Below are positions 43,187-52,009 of a stretch of DNA of 59,260 nt, in pieces. Location: contig NZ_RHLN01000022.1 of the NCBI RefSeq assembly GCF_004121075.1, positions 1 to 59,260 of the forward strand, given 5' to 3'. Numbering within the stretch: the first letter of the stretch is position 1; every line of letters starts with the position of its first letter. This DNA is from Lutibacter sp. HS1-25. GTDB taxonomy: Bacteria; Bacteroidota; Bacteroidia; Flavobacteriales; Flavobacteriaceae. Position numbers and translations under genes: made by a program. Under the pieces are notes generated by a model, which worked only from the letters and a program-made list of their open reading frames with translations, was not told the origin of the DNA and did no database searches.

Positions 43187-43292
43187 AAACTCCGTTCGTT
43201 TGTTAGGAATTTCAGTCACAAATTTGAATATTCATTCAAAACAAAAACCAGAAAAACCAATTAAAGTACAACTGAAACTGGAGTTTTGATTT
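43185..43292 (+). repeat. 108-bp direct repeat, right copy (dinB tail relic)
   Basis: About 96% identical to 40938-41045, with differences such as gtgcgattg/gttcgtttg and aatttaaat/aatttgaat. It carries the dinB stop but no open reading frame of its own. Confidence 0.9.
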
Positions 43293-43333
43293 AAGAAAGT
43301 GAAGTCTTTCTTAAATCAATCAACATTTGTAAT

Positions 43334-43948
43334 TTACCCCACAACAACATCGTGCACCATGGCGTGATTTCCGTTATTCCATTCGGTTAAAATATCGGTA
43401 GCAACAGCAGCGCCACTTCCGGCAGCAATGGCAAACTGACTTCTCCAACCTGCAATTACACCGGCAACATAAATGCCTTCGGTTACTTTGTGATTGGTAT
43501 TTTTAAGCATTATTTTTTCCTTTTCAACAGGCATTGATGTGTGTGGTTGTACAAATTGCATCAAACCTTTAATGTTAAATAAGTTGGATGGCGTTGTAGC
43601 AATTACAATATTTTTAGAGGTATAGGTATTTTTATTGCTAATAACAGTAATATTGTTTTCATTTTGCTGAATTTCAACCACCATTTCATTGGGTATTTGT
43701 ACAATATGCGGATAAAGTTCGGTTAATTGTGCAACGCCTTCAGTTAAAATATCAGCGCCTTTGGTTCCTTTTTTAAAACCCAATACATTGTTTAATTCGG
43801 CATTTTGCAAAGCAGAAGCTTTTTGATGTGTAATAATTCCTACTTTTTTATCTTTTGCAAACGGTTTTATAATAGCTGACCCCAAAATTAAAGCGCAAGA
43901 CAAACCTGCTGCGCTGCCTCCAATAATTAATGTGTTAAAAGAATTCAT
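43334..43948 (-). CDS. Small FAD-dependent oxidoreductase (thioredoxin-reductase-like)
   Basis: 204 residues. The FAD-binding start is LIIGGSAAGLSCALILGSA, and GIYVAGVIAGWRSQFAIAAGSGAAVATDIL near the end is the second FAD motif of the thioredoxin-reductase family. The central NAD(P)-binding domain is missing and no CxxC is present. It is thus a one-domain relative, perhaps acting on a small substrate or with a partner. It follows the MarC gene by 11 bp on the same strand. Confidence 0.8.
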   Translation of the reverse strand: MNSFNTLIIGGSAAGLSCALILGSAIIKPFAKDKKVGIITHQKASALQNAELNNVLGFKKGTKGADILTEGVAQLTELYPHIVQIPNEMVVEIQQNENNITVISNKNTYTSKNIVIATTPSNLFNIKGLMQFVQPHTSMPVEKEKIMLKNTNHKVTEGIYVAGVIAGWRSQFAIAAGSGAAVATDILTEWNNGNHAMVHDVVVG

Positions 43949-43959
43949 TTTTTTTAAAA

Positions 43960-44544
43960 TTATTTATGAAACAATCCCTGAATATTTGATGCAAATAATT
44001 TAACGGCAATTGCCAACAATATAACACCAAATACTTTTCTTAAAATATTGATACCTGTTTTACCAAGAATGTGTTCAATTTTTGAAGATGTTCTTAAAAC
44101 TATGTACATAAAAACCATGTTTATAACAATGGCAATTACAATGTTAATAGTTGCATACTCAGCTCTTAGTGATAAAATAGTTGTTAAACTTCCTGGTCCG
44201 GCAATTAATGGAAATGCCAATGGAAAAACAGAAGCTGTCATTGGGCTGGTTTCCTCTTCCTTATACAACGAAATTCCTAAAATCATTTCCAAAGCCAAAA
44301 AAAACAGGATAAAAGCACCTGCAACAGCAAAAGAATTTACATCAATACCAATTAAATTTAAAATACTTTTTCCTAAAAATAAAAAAGCAATCATAATTAA
44401 ACCAGCAATAATAGATGCTTTTTCTGAATGGATATGGCCAACTTTTGTACGTAAATCAATAATAATAGGAATGTTTCCAATAATATCAATTACTGCAAAA
44501 AGGATCATTACAGCAGTTACAATTTCTTTAAAATTTATTTCCAT
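43960..44544 (-). CDS. MarC-family membrane protein
   Basis: 194 residues with about six membrane helices. It starts INFKEIVTAVMILFAVIDIIGNIPIIIDL, with the D-x-x-GN-x-P motif of MarC/YchE proteins, and contains FPLAFPLIAGPGSLTTILSL, the repeated GP-G element. The function of the family is uncertain; the old link to antibiotic resistance is not supported for MarC itself. It is co-transcribed with the FAD protein and divergent from the DUF3109 gene. Confidence 0.9.
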   Translation of the reverse strand: MEINFKEIVTAVMILFAVIDIIGNIPIIIDLRTKVGHIHSEKASIIAGLIMIAFLFLGKSILNLIGIDVNSFAVAGAFILFFLALEMILGISLYKEEETSPMTASVFPLAFPLIAGPGSLTTILSLRAEYATINIVIAIVINMVFMYIVLRTSSKIEHILGKTGINILRKVFGVILLAIAVKLFASNIQGLFHK

Positions 44545-44598
44545 TTGAAGTTTTTTTTAACCGATTGTAAATTTAACCAAACGTTAATTATTTTTTAT

Positions 44599-44627
44599 CA
44601 AAAGTACTATAAAATAGTTTAATTTTG
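44599..44627. promoter_or_regulatory. Divergent -7 elements between MarC and DUF3109 genes
   Basis: Minus strand: TACTTTTG (44599-44606) for marC. Plus strand: TAATTTTG (44620-44627), which ends 4 nt before the ATG at 44632, so the DUF3109 mRNA should be leaderless. Confidence 0.5.
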
Positions 44628-44631
44628 CTGC

Positions 44632-45198
44632 ATGTTTCAATTAGGAAAAACCATAGTTTCAGAAGATATTATAGAAAAGGAATTTGTCTGTAATTTAAAT
44701 GCCTGTAAAGGTAAATGCTGTATTGATGGAGAAGCAGGAGCTCCATTAGAAGAAAACGAACTTCAAATATTGTTGGATATTTATCCACTTGTAAAACCAT
44801 TTTTAAGACCCGAAGGTATTGCGGCTATTGAAGATCAAGGACTTTTTGTAACCAATGAAGGTGAATACGAAACCACTTTAATTGACGAAAAAGATTGTGC
44901 TTATGTGATTTTTGATGAAAAAAATACGGCGAAATGTGGTATTGAAGAAGCTTACAACCAAGGAAAAATAAAGTGGAAAAAACCAATTTCTTGTCATTTA
45001 TATCCTGTGCGAATTATGGATTACAGCGAATTTTCAGCAGTAAATTACCATAAATGGCCAATTTGTGACGATGCTTGTGCTTTGGGAAAAGAATTACAAG
45101 TACCAGTTTATAAATTTGTAAAAGAAGCTTTAATTCGCAAATTTGGTAAAAATTGGTATGCAGAATTAGAAACTGTAGCTGAAAATTATAAAAAATAA
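44632..45198 (+). CDS. DUF3109-family cysteine-rich protein (YkgJ-like)
   Basis: 188 residues. Cys residues fall in CNLNACKGKCC near the start and in KDCAYV, TAKCGIEEA, ISCHLYPVR and ICDDAC later, the pattern of DUF3109 and the related YkgJ proteins that are thought to bind zinc or an Fe-S cluster. EGEYETTLIDEKDCAY and HLYPVRI are family blocks. The function is unknown. The gene stands alone with a leaderless promoter and a terminator. Confidence 0.88.
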   Translation: MFQLGKTIVSEDIIEKEFVCNLNACKGKCCIDGEAGAPLEENELQILLDIYPLVKPFLRPEGIAAIEDQGLFVTNEGEYETTLIDEKDCAYVIFDEKNTAKCGIEEAYNQGKIKWKKPISCHLYPVRIMDYSEFSAVNYHKWPICDDACALGKELQVPVYKFVKEALIRKFGKNWYAELETVAENYKK

Positions 45199-45238
45199 AC
45201 CAAAGGATTTTAAATCTTTTTTTAAAAATTTTAATATT

Positions 45239-45266
45239 AAAAGCACCATATTTTGTGCTTTTTTTT
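45239..45266 (+). terminator. Terminator after the DUF3109 gene
   Basis: AAAGCAC and GTGCTTT form a 7-bp stem with a T run. The rest of the 311-bp gap before nrdB shows no gene, NrdR box or clear TAnnTTTG element. Confidence 0.75.
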
Positions 45267-45509
45267 GATTTTAAGTTGCTGCAAAAATACGCAATAAAAC
45301 CAACTTGCGAGCAATTTTTAACATTTGTAATGTGTTGAAATTCAATATTTAAGACTAATTAATCGTTTGTTTAGGATTCGAAAAAATGTTAAGAACTTAT
45401 AGGCAATTGTGAATAAGTGACCTTTTTTTATCTCCAATTTTTTTCAATCTTTGTTTTTCTCGTTTCAACCAAAATTTTACGAAAAACTAACTAAAAAAAC
45501 TCGCAATTA

Positions 45510-46484
45510 ATGTCGTTTATAGAACCTATTTTACAAGAAAATAAAGATCGATTTGTTATTTTCCCTATTCAACACCAAGATATTTGGGAGTGGTATAAAA
45601 AACAAGAAGCAAGTATTTGGACTGCTGAAGAAATTGATTTGCATCAAGATGTAATTGATTGGGAGAAAAAATTAAACGATGAAGAGCGTTATTTTATAAA
45701 ACATATTTTAGCATTTTTTGCTGCTTCTGATGGTATTGTGAATGAAAATTTAGCCGAAAATTTTGTGAGTGAAGTTCAGTATTCTGAAGCTAAATTCTTC
45801 TACGGTTTTCAAATAATGATGGAAAACATTCATTCTGAAGTGTACTCATTGTTAATTGATACTTATGTAAAAAATGAAGTTGAAAAAAACGAATTATTTA
45901 AAGCTATTGAAGTTTTTCCGGCCATTAAATTAAAGGCTGATTGGGCTTTAAAATGGATTGAAAGTCCAAGTTTTGCAGAGCGTTTAATTGCTTTTGCAGC
46001 TGTTGAAGGTATTTTCTTTTCAGGAAGTTTTTGTGCTATTTTTTGGATGAAAAAACGCGGATTGTTACCAGGTTTAACATTTTCTAACGAATTAATTTCT
46101 CGTGATGAAGGTTTACATTGCGATTTTGCAGTGCATTTACACAACAATCACATTGTAAATAAAGTGCCAAAAGCACGTATTACTGAAATTATTGTGGATG
46201 CTTTAGATATTGAGCGTAAATTTATAACAGAGTCATTACCAGTAAGTTTAATTGGTATGAATGCAAAATTAATGACACAATATTTAGAATTTGTTACCGA
46301 CAGATTGTTAATGGAATTTGGTTGTGATTCAGTTTACAACGTTTCAAATCCGTTCGATTTTATGGAAATGATTTCATTAGAAGGTAAAACAAATTTCTTC
46401 GAAAAACGTGTTTCTGAATACCAAAAAGCGGGTGTAAAAAGCGGCACAGGAACAGGAGAAATTAGCTTTGATGCAGATTTTTAA
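45510..46484 (+). CDS. nrdB: Ribonucleotide reductase class I, beta subunit
   Basis: 324 residues. The diiron carboxylate ligands lie in [19 protein letters not shown] and [11 protein letters not shown], and the helices match class I R2. A radical Tyr would be expected in the [12 protein letters not shown] region. It holds the metal cofactor that starts the reduction of ribonucleotides in NrdA. The alpha gene follows after a four-helix-bundle gene that splits the pair. Confidence 0.96.
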   Translation: MSFIEPILQENKDRFVIFPIQHQDIWEWYKKQEASIWTAEEIDLHQDVIDWEKKLNDEERYFIKHILAFFAASDGIVNENLAENFVSEVQYSEAKFFYGFQIMMENIHSEVYSLLIDTYVKNEVEKNELFKAIEVFPAIKLKADWALKWIESPSFAERLIAFAAVEGIFFSGSFCAIFWMKKRGLLPGLTFSNELISRDEGLHCDFAVHLHNNHIVNKVPKARITEIIVDALDIERKFITESLPVSLIGMNAKLMTQYLEFVTDRLLMEFGCDSVYNVSNPFDFMEMISLEGKTNFFEKRVSEYQKAGVKSGTGTGEISFDADF

Positions 46485-46488
46485 GATG

Positions 46489-46517
46489 TACGATTTCTGA
46501 TTTAAGATTTACGAATT
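46489..46517 (+). repeat. Inverted flank, left, of the four-helix-bundle cassette
   Basis: TACGATTTCTGATTTAAGAT (46489-46508) continued by ttacgaatt is a near match, with three changes in 26, to the reverse complement of the right flank at 46936-46961. The two sit on either side of the small gene. Confidence 0.75.
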
Positions 46518-46539
46518 AGAAATAACTACAAGTATTTTT

Positions 46540-46890
46540 ATGGAAAAGATTTTAAAAAAACGAACTAAACAGTTTGCATTAGATTGTTGGAATCTATGTT
46601 CAAGATTCCCAAAAACAAGAGAATACGATGCTTATTGTAGACAATTAATAAGATGTTCAAGTTCGGTTGGTGCAAATTATAGAGCTGCTTGTAGGGCAAA
46701 ATCAACAGCAGATTTTATTAATAAGCTAAAAATTGTTGAAGAAGAAGCTGATGAAAGTATGTATTTTTTAGAATTGTTTGAAGCAATTAATTCTGAAAAT
46801 CAAAATCAAATTAAAAATTTAATAAAAGAAGCGAATGAATTAGTTTCAATTATTGTTGCTTCGATTAATACATTGAGAAGTAGATCTTAA
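46540..46890 (+). CDS. Four-helix-bundle (S23/IVS-type) protein within the nrd operon
   Basis: 116 residues, all helical. FALDCWNLCSRFPKTREYDAYCRQLIRCSSSVGANYRAACRAKSTADFINKLKIVEEEADESMYFLEL is the signature of the four-helix-bundle proteins first found in 23S rRNA intervening sequences. They form ring oligomers; their role is unclear. In many genomes such genes sit in odd places as small mobile inserts. Here it separates nrdB from nrdA and has related inverted flanks, so it looks like an insert in an otherwise conserved operon. Confidence 0.9.
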   Translation: MEKILKKRTKQFALDCWNLCSRFPKTREYDAYCRQLIRCSSSVGANYRAACRAKSTADFINKLKIVEEEADESMYFLELFEAINSENQNQIKNLIKEANELVSIIVASINTLRSRS

Positions 46891-46935
46891 ATCAAAAAAT
46901 AGAGAGAATCAGAAATTTATAGCGATGTGCCCCAA

Positions 46936-46964
46936 TCGTAAATCATAAATCTAAAATCGTAAAT
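46936..46964 (+). repeat. Inverted flank, right, of the four-helix-bundle cassette
   Basis: TCGTAAATCATAAATCTAAA (46936-46955) continued by atcgtaaat is the inverted partner of 46489-46517; it ends 6 bp before the nrdA ATG. Confidence 0.75.
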
Positions 46965-46970
46965 TAACTT

Positions 46971-49352
46971 ATGTTTGTACTAAAAAGAGACGGAAGAAAA
47001 GAGCCTGTGATGTTTGATAAAATCACATCCAGGGTAAGAAAAATGTGTTATGGCCTTAATCAATTGGTAGATCCAGTAAAGGTTGCTATGCGTGTAATTG
47101 AAGGTTTGTATGATGGTGTTACAACGTCTGAGTTGGATAATTTAGCCGCTGAAACTGCTGCAACTATGACTGTTCAGCATCCAGATTATGCAAAGCTTGC
47201 CGCACGTATTGCTGTTTCTAACTTGCATAAAAATACCAAAAAAACTTTTAGTGATGTAATGACGGATTTATACAATTATATAAATCCGCGTACGGGTCAA
47301 AAAGCACCATTGTTATCTGATGAGGTTTATAAAGTCATTATGGAAAATGCTGCAACATTAGATTCAACCATAATTTATAACCGCGATTTTGGATACGATT
47401 ATTTTGGATTTAAAACCTTAGAGCGTTCGTACTTGTTGAAATTAAATGGTGAAATTGCCGAGCGTCCGCAGCATATGTTAATGCGTGTTGCCATTGGTAT
47501 TCATTTAAATGATATTGAAGAAGCTATTGAGACGTACGAATTAATGTCTAAAAAAATATTTACACACGCCACACCAACTTTATTCAATTCGGGTACACCA
47601 AAACCTCAAATGTCTTCATGCTTTTTATTGCAAATTCAGGAAGATAGCATAGACGGGATTTATGATACTTTAAAACAAACTGCAAAAATTTCGCAATCGG
47701 CTGGTGGTATTGGTTTGTCTATTCACAATGTACGTGCAACGGGTTCTTATATTAGGGGTACAAACGGTACTTCAAACGGAATTATTCCAATGCTAAAAGT
47801 GTATAATGATACTGCACGTTATGTAGATCAAGGTGGAGGAAAACGCAAAGGTTCTTTTGCCATTTATATGGAACCTTGGCACGCCGATGTTTTTAACTTT
47901 TTAGACTTGCGTAAAAACACAGGTGCTGAAGAAATGCGTGCGCGTGATTTGTTTTACGCTATGTGGATTTCAGATTTGTTTATGAAACGTGTGGAAGAAA
48001 ATGGAGACTGGACTTTGATGTGTCCTAATGAATGTCCAAATTTATACAATGTTTATGGTGAAGAATTTGAAGCACTTTATACAAGTTATGAAAAGGCAGG
48101 AAAAGGAAGAAAAACCATCAAAGCACGTGAGTTGTGGGAAAAGATTTTAGAGGCGCAAATTGAAACAGGAAATCCTTATATGTTGTATAAAGATGCTGCC
48201 AATCGCAAATCAAATCAAAAAAATTTAGGAACCATTCGCTCATCAAACTTGTGTACCGAAATTATGGAATACACAGCCAAAGACGAGGTGGCTGTTTGTA
48301 ACTTGGCATCTATTGCCATTCCTATGTTTGTTGAAGAAAATAAAGATGGTAAGAAGTTTTTCAACCATAAAAAACTATTTAAAGTAACTAAAAAAATAAC
48401 CCGAAATTTAGATACGGTAATTGATCGTAATTATTATCCGGTAAAAGAAGCTGAAAATTCAAACTTGCGTCACAGGCCAATTGGTTTGGGAATTCAAGGT
48501 TTGGCTGATGCTTTTATTATGTTGCGTATGCCTTTTACCAGTGATGAAGCTAAAAAGTTAAACCAAGAAATATTTGAAACTATTTATTTTGCGGCGGTAA
48601 CTTCATCAATGGAAATGGCAAAAGCAAAAGAACCATATTCAACATTTAAAGGCTCGCCAATGTCTCAGGGCGAATTTCAGTTTAATATGTGGGGTGTTTC
48701 AGAAGACGATTTAAGTGGACGTTGGGATTGGAGTTCTTTGCGCAAAGAAGTTGTAAAAAATGGGGTAAGAAATTCATTATTAGTAGCGCCAATGCCAACA
48801 GCATCCACCTCACAAATTTTAGGAAATAATGAAGCTTTTGAACCTTATACCTCTAACATTTATACACGTAGAGTATTAAGTGGCGAATTTATTGTAGTTA
48901 ACAAACATTTATTAGAAGATTTGGTTGAATTGAATTTATGGAACAACGAAATGAAAGAAAGCATTATGCGTGCCAACGGTTCTATTCAACACATAGATAT
49001 TATTCCGCAGGAATTAAAAGATTTGTATAAAACAGTGTGGGAAATGAGTATGAAAGATATTATAGATATGTCGCGCCAACGTGGATATTTTATAGATCAA
49101 TCACAATCGTTAAACTTGTTTATGCAAGACGCCAATTATGCTAAATTAACCTCTATGCATTTTTACGCTTGGAAAAGCGGTTTAAAAACAGGAATGTATT
49201 ATTTAAGAACAAAAAGTGCGGTAAATGCAATTCAATTTACAGTTTCTAAAGAAAAGAAAATTGAAGATGCACCTTTAACTCCAGAAGCGTTAAAAGCCAT
49301 GCTAATCGCTTCGCAAAATAATCCAGACGATTGCGAGATGTGTGGTTCGTAA
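46971..49352 (+). CDS. nrdA: Ribonucleotide reductase class I, alpha subunit
   Basis: 793 residues. An ATP-cone is at about 1-90 ([24 protein letters not shown]). The catalytic barrel has active-site Cys in [11 protein letters not shown] and [24 protein letters not shown], with [19 protein letters not shown] as a family block. The C-terminal tail ends in DDCEMCGS, the redox pair that is reduced by thioredoxin. It converts ribonucleoside diphosphates to deoxyribonucleotides; the ATP-cone suggests dATP control of overall activity. Confidence 0.97.
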   Translation: MFVLKRDGRKEPVMFDKITSRVRKMCYGLNQLVDPVKVAMRVIEGLYDGVTTSELDNLAAETAATMTVQHPDYAKLAARIAVSNLHKNTKKTFSDVMTDLYNYINPRTGQKAPLLSDEVYKVIMENAATLDSTIIYNRDFGYDYFGFKTLERSYLLKLNGEIAERPQHMLMRVAIGIHLNDIEEAIETYELMSKKIFTHATPTLFNSGTPKPQMSSCFLLQIQEDSIDGIYDTLKQTAKISQSAGGIGLSIHNVRATGSYIRGTNGTSNGIIPMLKVYNDTARYVDQGGGKRKGSFAIYMEPWHADVFNFLDLRKNTGAEEMRARDLFYAMWISDLFMKRVEENGDWTLMCPNECPNLYNVYGEEFEALYTSYEKAGKGRKTIKARELWEKILEAQIETGNPYMLYKDAANRKSNQKNLGTIRSSNLCTEIMEYTAKDEVAVCNLASIAIPMFVEENKDGKKFFNHKKLFKVTKKITRNLDTVIDRNYYPVKEAENSNLRHRPIGLGIQGLADAFIMLRMPFTSDEAKKLNQEIFETIYFAAVTSSMEMAKAKEPYSTFKGSPMSQGEFQFNMWGVSEDDLSGRWDWSSLRKEVVKNGVRNSLLVAPMPTASTSQILGNNEAFEPYTSNIYTRRVLSGEFIVVNKHLLEDLVELNLWNNEMKESIMRANGSIQHIDIIPQELKDLYKTVWEMSMKDIIDMSRQRGYFIDQSQSLNLFMQDANYAKLTSMHFYAWKSGLKTGMYYLRTKSAVNAIQFTVSKEKKIEDAPLTPEALKAMLIASQNNPDDCEMCGS

Positions 49353-49374
49353 GGAATACTTAAATCGACCCGAG

Positions 49375-49419
49375 AAAAGAGTCCTAGCATTGTTAAATCA
49401 ATGTTAGGACTCTTTTTTT
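49375..49419 (+). terminator. Terminator of the nrd operon
   Basis: AAAAGAGTCCTAGCATTG pairs with CAATGTTAGGACTCTTTT with one G-T pair and a 6-nt loop; T run follows. Confidence 0.9.
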
Positions 49420-49443
49420 AGGAGAAAGTCTTATATTTATTCG

Positions 49444-49451
49444 TATTTTTG
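49444..49451 (+). promoter_or_regulatory. -7 element of the PiT gene
   Basis: TATTTTTG; predicted start near 49455, leader about 73 nt. Confidence 0.35.
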
Positions 49452-49527
49452 GGGCTATTAATTCTAAAAACATGACCAATCATTAACTAAAAAAAAGGCT
49501 GTTTTTGGGAATTTAATAAATAAAATT

Positions 49528-51780
49528 ATGGGAGATATTTACATTTTAATGCTTGTTGCTTTAACAGTTTTAGCAATTATTGATTTGGTAGTAGGAGTTA
49601 GTAATGATGCGGTAAACTTTTTAAATTCGGCAATAGGTTCAAAGGCAATTCCAATAAAATGGATTTTGATTATAGCCAGTGCGGGTGTTGCTATTGGCGC
49701 TATAACATCAAGTGGAATGATGGAAGTTGCCAGAAAAGGAATTTTCAATCCAAGTGAATTTTATTTCGATGAAATCATGTACATTTTTATGGCAGTTATG
49801 ATAACAGATATCTTGTTATTAGATATTTTTAACTCCTTAGGAATGCCAACTTCAACAACGGTTTCTATTGTATTTGAATTGTTAGGAGCAGCCGTTGCAA
49901 TGGCGCTGATTAAAATTTCAAATAACGATAGCGAAACATTAGCAAGTTTAGGAAAATACATCAATTCAGAAAAAGCCTTGTTAATTATTTCGGGTATTTT
50001 ACTCTCTGTTTTTATCGCTTTTACCATAGGAGCATTGGTTCAATTTATATCAAGGTTAATCTATTCTTTTCATTTTGAAAAACGAAAAAGTTACGTAAAT
50101 GCTTTATTTGGTGGTTTTGCCATTACTGCAATTACGTATTTTATTTTTGTAAAAGGACTAAAAGGAACCCCTTTTTATGGAAGTATAAAACATTTAATTG
50201 AAGGCAGAACTTATGAAATTATAATTTATGGTTTTGTTTTTTGGACCCTTTTATCGCAAGTTTTAATTGCGTTGTTTAAAGTAAATATTTTAAAAGTTAT
50301 TATTGTAATTGGTACTTTTTCATTGGCAATGGCTTTTGCAGGAAACGATTTGGTAAATTTTGTAGGTGTACTAATTGCAGCCTGGAATTCATATCAAGAA
50401 TGGACCATTTCTGGAGTTGCTGCCAGCGAATTTTCTATGGGTGTTTTGGCGCAAAAAGTACCTTCAAATCCGTGGTTGTTATTTATTGCAGGAATGATTA
50501 TGGTGGTAACATTGTGGTTTTCAAAAAAAGCAAAATCGGTTATAGAAACAGGTATTAATTTATCTAGGCAAGGTGATGGGCACGAGAAATTTCAACCAAA
50601 TGTAGTGTCTAGAACCGTTGTAAGAGGTGCTATTTTGGTAAGTGATGGTGTTTCAAAAATAATTCCATCAAGCACTTTAAAATGGGTAGATACTAAATTT
50701 CAAAAACCAGTTGTAAGTCTTCCAAAAGACAAATCGTACGAACTGCCTGCTTTTGATATGGTACGTGCATCGGTAAATTTATTTGTTGCTGGTATTTTAA
50801 TTTCTATAGGTACTTCATTAAAATTACCCTTATCAACAACCTATGTTACATTTATGGTTGCTATGGGTACCTCATTAGCCGATAGAGCTTGGGGAAGAGA
50901 AAGCGCCGTTTATAGAGTTGCTGGTGTTTTTAATGTAATTGGAGGCTGGTTTTTAACCGCATTATCTGCTTTTGTAGTGGCAGCTGTTTTTGCTTATATT
51001 ATTTATTTAGGTGGCATTGTTTCGGTTGCAATTTTATTGATACTTGTATTGTTTTTATTAGGAAGAAGTTCGGTTAGACATACCAAAAAAGCGAAAGAGA
51101 AAAAAGAAAAACGTTATATGGAACGTGCTGAATTAATAACTATTAATGAAGTTATTACTGAAAGTTCTGATCATATTGCTGAAGTTGTAAAGCGTGTAAA
51201 CAAATTATTTACCAATGTGGTAGAAGATTTAGCAGCACACGATTTAAATAAATTATCTAAAACAGACAAACACGTTAAAAAATTAAATGTTGAAGTAAAT
51301 GAACTAAAAGAAGATGTTTTTTACTTTATCAAATCGCTCGACGAAGCTTCTGTTAAAGCAAGTAGATTTTATATTTTAGTGTTGGGTTATTTGCAAGATA
51401 TTACACAATCTATTGAGTATATTTCTACCACAAGTTACAAACACGTTAATAACAATCACAAAAATTTAAAAGCTTCTTCTATAAGCGATTTAAAAGAAAT
51501 TAATGAAAAATTAAAAAAATTATTTGGTCAAATTGAAAAGGATTTTACCGATAGAAATTTTAGTAATTTAAATGAAATTATAGATGCTAAACAAGAGATT
51601 TTTGACCATGTTTCAGAATCTATAGACAAGCAAATTGCACGCGTTAGAACCGAAGAATCTAGTCCTAAAAATTCAACCTTGTATTTTGGAATTTTACTGG
51701 AAACCAAAGATTTAATTGCAGCTTTAATGAGTTTGTTACAATTGTATCAAGAATTTCAGATTAATGATAGTAAAAAATAA
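49528..51780 (+). CDS. PiT-family phosphate transporter with C-terminal PhoU/DUF47-like domain
   Basis: 750 residues. About twelve membrane helices occupy 1-515 in two PiT halves: GVSNDAVNFLNSAIGSKAI and the second AGNDLVNFVGVLIAAWNSY, plus LGMPTSTTVSIVFELLGAA and LPLSTTYVTFMVAMGTSLAD. Such carriers move phosphate with protons or sodium. Residues about 530-750 are a cytoplasmic helical domain like PhoU/DUF47 (ELITINEVITESSDHIAEVVKRVNKLF), which is usually a separate protein; the fusion suggests built-in regulation. Confidence 0.92.
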   Translation: MGDIYILMLVALTVLAIIDLVVGVSNDAVNFLNSAIGSKAIPIKWILIIASAGVAIGAITSSGMMEVARKGIFNPSEFYFDEIMYIFMAVMITDILLLDIFNSLGMPTSTTVSIVFELLGAAVAMALIKISNNDSETLASLGKYINSEKALLIISGILLSVFIAFTIGALVQFISRLIYSFHFEKRKSYVNALFGGFAITAITYFIFVKGLKGTPFYGSIKHLIEGRTYEIIIYGFVFWTLLSQVLIALFKVNILKVIIVIGTFSLAMAFAGNDLVNFVGVLIAAWNSYQEWTISGVAASEFSMGVLAQKVPSNPWLLFIAGMIMVVTLWFSKKAKSVIETGINLSRQGDGHEKFQPNVVSRTVVRGAILVSDGVSKIIPSSTLKWVDTKFQKPVVSLPKDKSYELPAFDMVRASVNLFVAGILISIGTSLKLPLSTTYVTFMVAMGTSLADRAWGRESAVYRVAGVFNVIGGWFLTALSAFVVAAVFAYIIYLGGIVSVAILLILVLFLLGRSSVRHTKKAKEKKEKRYMERAELITINEVITESSDHIAEVVKRVNKLFTNVVEDLAAHDLNKLSKTDKHVKKLNVEVNELKEDVFYFIKSLDEASVKASRFYILVLGYLQDITQSIEYISTTSYKHVNNNHKNLKASSISDLKEINEKLKKLFGQIEKDFTDRNFSNLNEIIDAKQEIFDHVSESIDKQIARVRTEESSPKNSTLYFGILLETKDLIAALMSLLQLYQEFQINDSKK

Positions 51781-51856
51781 TGCCTATTAAGTGTACGGTA
51801 TTCAGTTGCAGTTTATTGTAGTTGATAGGTCGTTAGGCAGTATTCATAAATTAAGT

Positions 51857-51897
51857 AAAAACGCCAAATTATTAAATTCAATAATTTGGCGTTTTTG
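51857..51897 (+). terminator. Terminator after the PiT gene
   Basis: AAAACGCCAAATTATT and AATAATTTGGCGTTTT form a perfect 16-bp stem with a 6-nt loop. Confidence 0.92.
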
Positions 51898-52009
51898 TTT
51901 AGTAAAAAAATACTAAATTTAAACTTCAAAAAATTGCATCTTAAAAACACAGCTACGCTATCTTTTAGCAAATATTTAATGAAAAAGATTTATTAATTCA
52001 ACCTCAATT

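Noticed and set aside
43185..43292. A second, truncated dinB gene as a functional unit
   Set aside because: Only the last 34 codons and the stop exist, without a start codon or promoter; it is a repeat relic.
44048..44548. 166-codon plus-strand frame over marC
   Set aside because: Antisense of the MarC membrane helices; the minus-strand reading has the family motifs.
45270..45509. NrdR boxes or a cobalamin-type riboswitch before nrdB
   Set aside because: No pair of NrdR-like palindromes and no conserved riboswitch blocks were seen in this gap.
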